Source of the DNA: JACMQW01 sp964536965 | GTDB lineage: Bacteria; Bdellovibrionota; UBA1018 | Length of the DNA: 43,437 nt | NCBI GenBank assembly: GCA_964536965.1 | Contig: CAZIAL010000029.1 | Span: forward strand, 1-43,437 | Direction of reading: 5' to 3' | In this document: positions 24,698 to 31,793 of the stretch, in pieces | How positions within the stretch are numbered: position 1 is the stretch's first letter | Layout of the letters: every line of letters starts with the position of its first letter | Position numbers and translations under genes: made by a program | The notes under the pieces: generated by a model | Seen by the model: the letters and a program-made list of their open reading frames with translations, nothing else | The model's database searches: none | Told to the model about the DNA's origin: nothing

Positions 24698-26017
24698 TTA
24701 CGGCGCCGTATTTCGGTCCGCGGCGGATCTTCTGAACTGCTCTAAAATGGCGTCTCCCTCGTCGGCGAACCAGTCCCGCCAGCTCGCCATGGTCTCGGCC
24801 GAGAGCCGGTCGAAGAACGATGCGACTTCCACGTCGTTCAGCGGGATGATTCTTTTGCGCTTTCTGCCGCGAGTTTGCAGATCGCGGTAGGGTTCGTAGA
24901 CGGCTTCGACGCGATCAGGACGGGTCTTCACCCGGTCGATCACGAGTTTGTGGATGTCCTCCCCCGTTTCGAAGTTGGGGTCCACGAGCCGCATGACGTA
25001 GCGGTCGCCGTTGTTTTCCCATCTCGCGCTGCGGACCCTTAGGATATGGATGCTTTTACCGGTCCCATCCACGTCTTCGAGATGAATAAAGACGATCGGC
25101 TGGATCTTCAGCTTCAGGTAGGCGTCAACCTGGGAATGGAGGACGCCCACCTGGCGCGCATTCAGGACGTTCGCCTTTCCGCCCGCGATGACCGCCTCGT
25201 AGAGCGAGGTCAGGGAGACGTTCACGTCGTACCAGGTCTCGACGGAGTGTTTCAGGAGATAGGCCTTCAGCGCGGGGTGGTCCGAGAAGGACTCCAAAGT
25301 GGTGAAATACGGAAAGACGGTCGGCCGCTTTTCCCGAAAGAGGCGGTCGATGAAGGGCGTGTAAAAATCGAGAATGAGGCGTTCCTCGCGATCGAGCTTC
25401 AGCTTCGCCGCAGATCCGTATTCCTCGGCCTCCTTCGCTTCGCGCGCTTTACGGGCGATGAGCTCGCCGAAAGACGCGGTCGTATACCCATTCGGAAGTT
25501 TAAACTGGGGGTGGAACGCGTGGAATTTCGTGCCCGCCTCATCGAAGACGGCCAGATAATTCGCCAGCCAGTTCATGGTGGTGATGCCCGCGCACATCCC
25601 GTGGTCGGCGTTGATGATGCCCATGTAGTTGGCGCTATTATTCGTGAAGCAGAGCTTTTCGAAATTCTTCTGACTGCGCATGCGGTGGGTGAAGATCGTA
25701 TTCAGGGCGTCGGTGACCTCGGGGTTCCGCTTGATCAGGCGGCCGGTCCACATCGCGGACGAAAGAAGGCCGAGCTTTTTTCCGAGGAGTCCCGCGCAAC
25801 GATAGAGATCGAAGGGAATCTCGCGGATCACGCGGCCGAAGGATTTAAAACTCCGCAGCATGTCGTCCTGTGACTCGAAACGCAGAGGGTCGCGGGGATG
25901 CGCGATATCGTCGGCATAGGCGGGCGCGATCGGCGAGGCCAGGGCGATCGCCAGCAGCGCCGGAGCCAGTCGTGAAAGGAGTGGTTTCGTTTTCAAGTTA
26001 AGGAAGCGCATGGGCAT
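24698..26017 (-). CDS. Secreted protein with papain-like Cys/His/Asp motifs
   Basis: 439 residues with a signal peptide (hydrophobic 18-33, ending AYA). I do not recognise the family. Three segments suggest a papain-like fold: HGMCAGITTMNWL (candidate nucleophile C142 at the start of a helix), SIHILRV (candidate H324 in a strand) and LVDPNF (D346/N348). The order and spacing fit papain-like cysteine hydrolases with an insert between Cys and His. The start region overlaps the end of the histidine kinase by 20 bases (ATG 26017; a second ATG at 26011 is possible), so synthesis is tied to the kinase. Probably exported; substrate unknown. Confidence 0.7.
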   Translation of the reverse strand: MPMRFLNLKTKPLLSRLAPALLAIALASPIAPAYADDIAHPRDPLRFESQDDMLRSFKSFGRVIREIPFDLYRCAGLLGKKLGLLSSAMWTGRLIKRNPEVTDALNTIFTHRMRSQKNFEKLCFTNNSANYMGIINADHGMCAGITTMNWLANYLAVFDEAGTKFHAFHPQFKLPNGYTTASFGELIARKAREAKEAEEYGSAAKLKLDREERLILDFYTPFIDRLFREKRPTVFPYFTTLESFSDHPALKAYLLKHSVETWYDVNVSLTSLYEAVIAGGKANVLNARQVGVLHSQVDAYLKLKIQPIVFIHLEDVDGTGKSIHILRVRSARWENNGDRYVMRLVDPNFETGEDIHKLVIDRVKTRPDRVEAVYEPYRDLQTRGRKRKRIIPLNDVEVASFFDRLSAETMASWRDWFADEGDAILEQFRRSAADRNTAP

Positions 26018-28568
26018 GGGTTTCTTTCGAATGGTTCAGGGGGAGTTCAACCCTGAACCGAGTGTTTTTGTTCGAGGCGTCGTACGAGAGTCGACCTCCG
26101 TGTTCCTCCACGATTCCCCGGGAAATGGGTAAGCCGAGTCCGGTTCCCTTGCCCGGATCCTTCGTCGTAAAGAACGGTTCCATCAGCCGGGGCCGGACCT
26201 CTTCGGAAATGCCATGGCCGCTGTCCGTTACGACGATGACGATCCGTTCCTGGCCGGGCAGAACCTCGAGTTCGACCCAGCGTTCCTTCGTTTCCGTGAT
26301 GGCATCGAAGCAGTTGTTGAGAAGGTTCAGGATGACTTGGGAGATCTGGGTCGGGCGGCAGCGCAAAGGGACATCCGGAATCGGGGCGACGCGGAGTTCG
26401 ATCGAATGGTCACGAAAGCGCTCACGGCAGAGGTCGAGAGTGTCTTCCACGATCTCCCGCAGGGGCACCGACATCGGATGGTCGTTTTCGCCGGATCGCG
26501 AAAAGGTTCGGAGGCCGCGCACGATGCGCGAAATTCGCAGCGCGGTTCGTTCGATTCGGTCCAGGCCGGCCCGGAGTTTATCGTGATCGATCTTTTCCGC
26601 GGCCAGCGCCTTCTTTAGAAGTCCGGCCGTGCCGTGGATGATGGTGATCGGATTATTCACTTCATGGGCGACGCCGGCGGCCATTTGCCCGAGTGAGGCC
26701 ATTTTCGAGCTGTGGAGGATCGCGGCCTCTGATTTCTTCTTCGTGCGCAGGTCCGTCGCGAAAAACGCGATAAAGCGGGGATTCTGGTCCGTCCCGCGCG
26801 CGCAGAAGCTCCGCTGCCAGATGGGGACGATTTTCCCGGACTTCTGGTCGACATATTCGACTTCGCCTTCCCACTGTCCGCTCTTCCCCAGCACCGCCGG
26901 GAGGACTTCGGTCGCGAACTTCCGGGCGGTTTCATCCGAAACGTAGTTGTTCAGGCTCGGAGCCGTCAGCTCCCAACCCAGGTTCTCGGTCAGAAACCGA
27001 TTCAAGTAGAGCGGCCGCCCGCTCGGGTCGCAGTAGCCGAATCCATCGCGCGAAGTCTCGATCAGCTTCTCCAGGAGGGACGCACGTTCGCGCTCGCGCA
27101 CGAGGTCTGAGATGTCGGTCTTGATCCCGCCCGTACCGTAAGTATTCCCGTATTCGTCGAACAGCGGAAACGTCGAGGAGAGGTAAGTATGTTCTCCGTC
27201 CAGCTGTCGGTGCACTTCCTCATAGGTCTTCTCCGTCGCCGTGGCCAGCACTTCCGGGACGATGGGGTCCCCGACGAAAACCGGCCGCAGATTCCGATAG
27301 TTCTCGTTGCACAGAAGGAGATTCCCGGTGGCGTCCTTAACGAACATGGCGCTCGGTGAGAAGCGAAGAAACGCGTCGAGGAGTCGGCGATGCCGGTCGA
27401 GGTCGGCCTCGGCTTCCTTCTGGGCGGTGATGTTCACGGCAAATCCGGAAATCTCCGTCGGCGCGCCTTCGGCGTCCGTCGCGGTCGTGCGCCCCGTGGT
27501 GAGGACCCACGCGTACTTGCCCGTGGAGGAGTGGCGCCAGCGGACGAGCGCCTCGTATTTCGAACTGCGTCCCGCGAGATAGTCGTCCACGGCGCGATAC
27601 GCGGGTCCGAGGTCGTCCGGGTGGAGGATGGATTCCATCTTCTCCACTTCGAGTGCGCCTCGACGCGGATCCACGCCGGTGAGCTCGCACCAGCGGGAGT
27701 CGCCGTGGATCATCCCCTTGGGGATCGACCAGGTCCAGGTGCCGTGACCGCCCGCCTCGATGATCAAGTTCAGACTTTGGTTCAGCGCCTGGAGCCGCTG
27801 CTCGTTCTCTTTGATCGCGGTGATGTCCAGTCCCGCGCCCATCGATCCGGACGGCTCTCCGTCCGATCCACGGAGCACGGCCGAGGTCACCGCCATCCAT
27901 ACCGTTCTTCCGTCGGGATGCCGGAAGCGAAACTCCAGAGGAGCGGCTTCTCGCTCTCCGATTTTTCCGTTCCGCAGTCGCTCGATTCGTTCGCGATCAT
28001 CGGGATGAATCGCTTTCATCCATCCGAGACCCATCGCCTCCTGCATCGTGATGCCCGCGACTCTTTCCCAGGCTTCGTTCGCGTAGTAGAGATTCCCCTC
28101 GAGATCGACGCGATAGATCGCCATGGGGGAGATCCGGGAAATCGTGCGCTCGAACTCGATCGCGTCGAATGCATAGTGCGTGATTCGATCCAGATTCTTT
28201 TCAGCGACTTTTTCCGCCGTGATGTCTTTCGCGGTCGCATAGACGAAGCCGCTCCGGGGGTCCCGATGTCCGAACCAGCGCAACCATACGACGCGGCCGT
28301 CCTTATGGATGCCGCGATTTTCGTAATCCCGAAAACTCCCATCCTGCCGCAGGGTCTGCCGAACTCGAGCGTTCGCGTCTCGATCGTCGGGATGGGTGAA
28401 GGTGGAGAGAGGGCGGCCCTCGATTTCTTCGGGCAGGTATCCTAGAACGTTTTCCCAGCTCGGATTCACCCGTTCGATGCGACCTTCCCCGTTGGTCACG
28501 AGAAAAAGTTCGGTGGAGGTTGAGAAGAAGCGTTCGTACACATCCAGCATCTTCTTCCATTTTGGCAA
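25998..28568 (-). CDS. Multi-PAS sensor histidine kinase
   Basis: 856 residues, no transmembrane segment. Five PAS-type modules in a row: about 6-125 (LFLVTNGEGRIERVN), 140-260 (AIYRVDLEGNLYYAN), 268-390, 395-505 and 510-625 (GFGYCDPSGRPLYLN). HisKA follows with the H-box AAGVAHEVNNPITIIHG (about 640), then HATPase with N box (NLLNNCFDAI), G1 (DSGHGI) and G2 (GKGTGLGLPISRGIV). The H-box type is that of NtrB/RpoN-associated and hybrid kinases. No receiver domain. The start may be ATG 28568 or the ATG 18 bases further in, which has GGAAG before it. It is followed, with overlap, by two secreted cysteine-hydrolase-like genes. Confidence 0.93.
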   Translation of the reverse strand: MPKWKKMLDVYERFFSTSTELFLVTNGEGRIERVNPSWENVLGYLPEEIEGRPLSTFTHPDDRDANARVRQTLRQDGSFRDYENRGIHKDGRVVWLRWFGHRDPRSGFVYATAKDITAEKVAEKNLDRITHYAFDAIEFERTISRISPMAIYRVDLEGNLYYANEAWERVAGITMQEAMGLGWMKAIHPDDRERIERLRNGKIGEREAAPLEFRFRHPDGRTVWMAVTSAVLRGSDGEPSGSMGAGLDITAIKENEQRLQALNQSLNLIIEAGGHGTWTWSIPKGMIHGDSRWCELTGVDPRRGALEVEKMESILHPDDLGPAYRAVDDYLAGRSSKYEALVRWRHSSTGKYAWVLTTGRTTATDAEGAPTEISGFAVNITAQKEAEADLDRHRRLLDAFLRFSPSAMFVKDATGNLLLCNENYRNLRPVFVGDPIVPEVLATATEKTYEEVHRQLDGEHTYLSSTFPLFDEYGNTYGTGGIKTDISDLVRERERASLLEKLIETSRDGFGYCDPSGRPLYLNRFLTENLGWELTAPSLNNYVSDETARKFATEVLPAVLGKSGQWEGEVEYVDQKSGKIVPIWQRSFCARGTDQNPRFIAFFATDLRTKKKSEAAILHSSKMASLGQMAAGVAHEVNNPITIIHGTAGLLKKALAAEKIDHDKLRAGLDRIERTALRISRIVRGLRTFSRSGENDHPMSVPLREIVEDTLDLCRERFRDHSIELRVAPIPDVPLRCRPTQISQVILNLLNNCFDAITETKERWVELEVLPGQERIVIVVTDSGHGISEEVRPRLMEPFFTTKDPGKGTGLGLPISRGIVEEHGGRLSYDASNKNTRFRVELPLNHSKETHAHALP

Positions 28569-28616
28569 AGGATTGCCCGGATTCGAGGCGATTCTTCACT
28601 AAACTGCACAACTTTT

Positions 28617-28634
28617 GCGCCAACGATTTGGCGC
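28617..28634. repeat. Inverted repeat GCGCCAA-CGAT-TTGGCGC
   Basis: A perfect 7-bp inverted repeat with a 4-base centre lies between the divergent histidine kinase and motor operon starts, about 50 bases upstream of the kinase ATG. It could be an operator for a dimeric regulator. No U tract follows on either strand, which speaks against a terminator. Confidence 0.5.
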
Positions 28635-28710
28635 CGACTCGGCCGCCCGCGCCTCGGCCCGAACGAGGGTCGGTTTAAATCGTCAGGAAGTCGGCGGAAC
28701 CCGCGATAAA

Positions 28711-28750
28711 TCCTGAGAAAGTCTGGCCGACGCCGACAAAACTCTCAGGA
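28711..28750. repeat. Inverted repeat TCCTGAGA-N24-TCTCAGGA in motor operon leader
   Basis: A perfect 8-bp inverted repeat with a 24-base spacer ends 46 bases before the GTG of the MotB-like gene. The spacer contains CGCCGAC, which can also pair with GTCGGCG at 28690-28696, so two mutually exclusive foldings of the leader are possible. A structured leader or operator are both open. Confidence 0.45.
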
Positions 28751-28796
28751 ATCCCTACCCAGGTCCGAAGAGTGAAAGTGGATAGGAGGCCCAACC

Positions 28797-30668
28797 GTGG
28801 CTTTTGATTACGACAAGATCAAGCATAAGCGCGATAGCGGCGAGACATTCTGGACAGCGTATTCCGATTTGTTCAGCGTGCTTTCCGCCATCTTCCTCCT
28901 TCTTTACGTTGTTTCGAGCGTGCGCAGCGGTACGTTCAGCATCCAGAAAGAAGTCCAGTATCAGGTGCTCTCCAAGGAAGCGCAGGATTTGAAAGATCAA
29001 ATCCGGATTTACAACGCGCTTCGCGACGAGACGCTCGATCAGTCTTCCGAGGACGAGCAGAATCAATACAAAGTTCTGATGGATAAGCTCACGCTTCTCC
29101 AGGACGAAGCGAACGAGGAGAAGAAAGACCTCATCGCGAAATCCCGCGAACACGCGCAAAAAGAAGTCGCGCTGAACAAATATCAGCAGATGATCCGCAA
29201 TATCGTGAACGTCAACATGCTCTCGAAGCGTCAGCTGAAGCAGCGTGACTTCCTGATCGCGAAGAAGGATTTCGACATCACGGAGAAGGACGGCGAGATC
29301 CGCGAGCAAGCCGCGGACATCCAGAAAAAAGAAGCCGTCATCGAAGAGAATAACGAAAAGATTTCCAAGATCCAGGAACGCCTCGCCCAGCAGATCAAGC
29401 GGGTTCGCGGCGAACAGAAGAACGCCAAGATCTCTAAAGAGGCGATGAATCGGAAGATCGCGGCGCTGCAACAGCAGTCGAAAGCGGCCGTCGCGGCCCT
29501 GGAGAACAAGAACAACTCGATCGAACGGGATCTCCAGATGGCGAAGAGCAGCCTCGCGCTCACTCAGAGCCAGCTCCAGGAGACGGAAGAGAACCTGAAC
29601 GAAGTGACTGAGAAGAGCGCCGCCGAAAAGCAGTCTCTCCTGGGTCAGATCCAGGCCGTGAACCAACAGGCCGAGGCGACGAAGGCCGCCCTTCAGGCGA
29701 AGATGCAAGATTTGCAGGGAAAGACCGCGGCCGAAAAGCAAGCCCTGGTGGGCCAGCTTGAGAACGCGAAGTCGGGATTCCAGAAGCAACTCGACGACCT
29801 GAAGGCCGCCGGCGAAGCCCGGATGGCTGCCGAAAAAGCCGCATTCGAGAAAGCGCTCGCGAACGAACGCCTGACCGGAGCGCAGAAGGCCGCCCGGGAA
29901 GCCGAATTTCGCAAGAAAGCCGAAGGCGAGGCCGGAGCCCTTCGTGGCGCGCTGGCTGGCTTAGGGGCTAAGGTCGCGGAAACCGAGAAACAGCTCGGCG
30001 AAGCGAAAGGTCGCGAGGGCCGCTATGTGGCTTCCCTCGACAAACTTGCGAAGGAAAATCAGGACCTCGGCGAGAATCTGAAACGCGCCCGCGAGATCGC
30101 GGAAGCGAAGAAGAAGCTCGTCAACAACATCAAGAACAACTTCAAGAAATCGGGAATCTCGGCGGACGTCGACGAAAAAACGGGGGACGTGTTCCTCTCC
30201 TTCGGCGACGACTACTTCGAGTCCGGTCGCGCGGATCTAAAAGATTCGATGCAGCGACGCCTCGAAAAATTCATCCCTCAGTACTCGAAGTCGCTCTTCG
30301 ACGATCCGAACACCGCGCAGAACATCGCGAGCGTCGAGATCATCGGATTCGCCTCCTCGACTTACAAAGGCAAGTACGTCAACCCGGCGTCGCTTCGGCC
30401 CGAAGACAAAGAAGCGATCGACTACAACCTGAAGTTGTCTTTCGATCGCGCGAATTCGATCTTCAAGCACATCTTCGATCCGCGGAAGCTCCAGTATCCG
30501 CACCAGAAGAACCTGCTGCCGCTCGTGAAGGTCGTCGGTCGCGGATATCTCCCGGAAGGGAAAGCCGCATCCGAAGTTCCGTCCGGAGTTTCGGAGAAGG
30601 ATTTCTGCAAAAAGTTCAACTGTGCGAAAGCGCAGAAGGTCATCATCAAGTTCAATCTTAAAGAATAA
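28797..30668 (+). CDS. MotB/ZorB-like protein: TM anchor, long coiled coil, OmpA-like domain
   Basis: 623 residues. The N-terminus has a transmembrane segment (about 22-42) beginning FWTAYSDLFSVL; it aligns with the MotB motif around its proton-accepting Asp, so D24 is the likely ion-binding residue. Residues about 47-452 are a continuous heptad-like coiled coil rich in K, E, Q and A, with a repeated AAEKQ-S/A-L element. Residues about 455-623 form an OmpA-like peptidoglycan-binding domain (FGDDYFESGRADL, VEIIGFASS, NLKLSFDRANSIF, VKVVGRGY). The Arg of the wall-binding site is kept, but the usual Asp (GHTD/GYTD) is replaced in GFASS. GTG start with AGGAGG 7 bases upstream. First gene of the operon with the TolQ/MotA-like and FHA genes; these would form an ion-driven envelope complex. 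Confidence 0.85.
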   Translation: MAFDYDKIKHKRDSGETFWTAYSDLFSVLSAIFLLLYVVSSVRSGTFSIQKEVQYQVLSKEAQDLKDQIRIYNALRDETLDQSSEDEQNQYKVLMDKLTLLQDEANEEKKDLIAKSREHAQKEVALNKYQQMIRNIVNVNMLSKRQLKQRDFLIAKKDFDITEKDGEIREQAADIQKKEAVIEENNEKISKIQERLAQQIKRVRGEQKNAKISKEAMNRKIAALQQQSKAAVAALENKNNSIERDLQMAKSSLALTQSQLQETEENLNEVTEKSAAEKQSLLGQIQAVNQQAEATKAALQAKMQDLQGKTAAEKQALVGQLENAKSGFQKQLDDLKAAGEARMAAEKAAFEKALANERLTGAQKAAREAEFRKKAEGEAGALRGALAGLGAKVAETEKQLGEAKGREGRYVASLDKLAKENQDLGENLKRAREIAEAKKKLVNNIKNNFKKSGISADVDEKTGDVFLSFGDDYFESGRADLKDSMQRRLEKFIPQYSKSLFDDPNTAQNIASVEIIGFASSTYKGKYVNPASLRPEDKEAIDYNLKLSFDRANSIFKHIFDPRKLQYPHQKNLLPLVKVVGRGYLPEGKAASEVPSGVSEKDFCKKFNCAKAQKVIIKFNLKE

Positions 30669-30694
30669 CGCAATTCGAAGGGGAGGATCGCTCC

Positions 30695-31747
30695 ATGGAA
30701 TCAGTAGGTTTAGTCGAAACATTAGTCACGGACGTAGCGGGCATCGCAAAAGTCATCCTTTTGCCGGTCCTGGTGTTCATGTTCTTCGTCGGAGTCTTCT
30801 TCCGAATCCTGGTGTATTACACCGTGAAGCGGAACGAATGGTTCGCGCGCGAATTTGAAAAGCGCATGAACAAGTTCATCGAGTCGGATCGCCCGACCGA
30901 CAAACACTCCTTCTATGTGACGGTTAAGAAGCTCCTCGAGCGCACTTACTATGAACTTTTCGAAGTTCGCGCCATCATGCGCCGCCGGAAGCTCGACTAC
31001 GTCATGGCGCCGGGAGATCGTCTCTTCCTGATCCAGGCCGGGTCGGCCTTTCTCGTGAAGGACACGCTTCGCCAGATCCGCTTCCTGCGCTACGGCGGGG
31101 AGCGCCCGCGGTTCGTGGAAATTTCGAAAACGGTTTTCCAGAATAATCCATGTTTCAACCGCGTCTTCGGCATCCTACCCGCCGCGCCGGTGAACGATGC
31201 GCTGAACGTGCTTCCGAGCATTTTCATCATCGGCGGTATCTTCGGTACCTTCATGGGGATCATGAAAGCGCTGCCGGAACTCGGCGGAATGGACCTCGCG
31301 AACGCGGAGGCCACGAAGCTGACGATGGGCGCCTTCCTGACCCGTCTTTCCTTCTCCATGGCGACCTCGATCGTCGGGATCTTTCTCTCGGTCGTGATGA
31401 CCCTCGTGAATACGTTCCTGAATCCGGAACGAATCTTCATGGAAGTGGTGAACCGGTTCGAATACTCGATGGAGTTCCTCTGGCAGCGCTGCGAATCGAA
31501 CGAAGTGCCGGCGGACATCCCGAACTTCGACGAGAATCGCGACGCGATCGACGCTCTGGCCGAGTATGCGGTCGAGCAAGAAGTCGCCAAGCATCATGAC
31601 AAGGTCGAGAAACTAACCGAGACCAAGCCCGTCTCCGACGCGGTCCACAAGACGGCCCAGGCGATGATGGTCAACCGGGCCATGAACCAGCCGCCGCGCC
31701 CACCGTCGAAGAACGACGGGCAAAGCGGAGGCGACCAAGCCGCCTAA
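30695..31747 (+). CDS. MotA/TolQ/ExbB-like proton-channel protein
   Basis: 350 residues with three predicted membrane spans (about 18-42, 172-192, 218-242), the topology of TolQ/ExbB. A cytoplasmic domain of about 125 residues sits between spans 1 and 2. Span 2 contains GIFGTFMGI, equivalent to the family motif GxxGTVxG with its channel threonine (T185), and span 3 has the polar stretch LTRLSFSMATSIVGIF. The C-terminal 100 residues are cytoplasmic and end in a Pro/Gly-rich tail. Such proteins form a pentamer around two MotB/TolR-type subunits and convert ion flow into rotation or force. ATG preceded by GGGGAGG, 26 bases after the MotB-like gene. Unlike ZorA it has no long cytoplasmic helical tail. 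Confidence 0.87.
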   Translation: MESVGLVETLVTDVAGIAKVILLPVLVFMFFVGVFFRILVYYTVKRNEWFAREFEKRMNKFIESDRPTDKHSFYVTVKKLLERTYYELFEVRAIMRRRKLDYVMAPGDRLFLIQAGSAFLVKDTLRQIRFLRYGGERPRFVEISKTVFQNNPCFNRVFGILPAAPVNDALNVLPSIFIIGGIFGTFMGIMKALPELGGMDLANAEATKLTMGAFLTRLSFSMATSIVGIFLSVVMTLVNTFLNPERIFMEVVNRFEYSMEFLWQRCESNEVPADIPNFDENRDAIDALAEYAVEQEVAKHHDKVEKLTETKPVSDAVHKTAQAMMVNRAMNQPPRPPSKNDGQSGGDQAA

Positions 31748-31793
31748 TATTCGTCCAATTGTTCGTAACGTTTTACCGATCTTCTAGGGAGTT

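Noticed and set aside
28797..31747. Flagellar stator motAB or tolQR/exbBD
   Set aside because: The gene order is MotB-like first, the MotB partner is far longer with a 400-residue coil, the channel protein has three spans rather than the four of MotA, and no flagellar, tol or TonB gene is adjacent.
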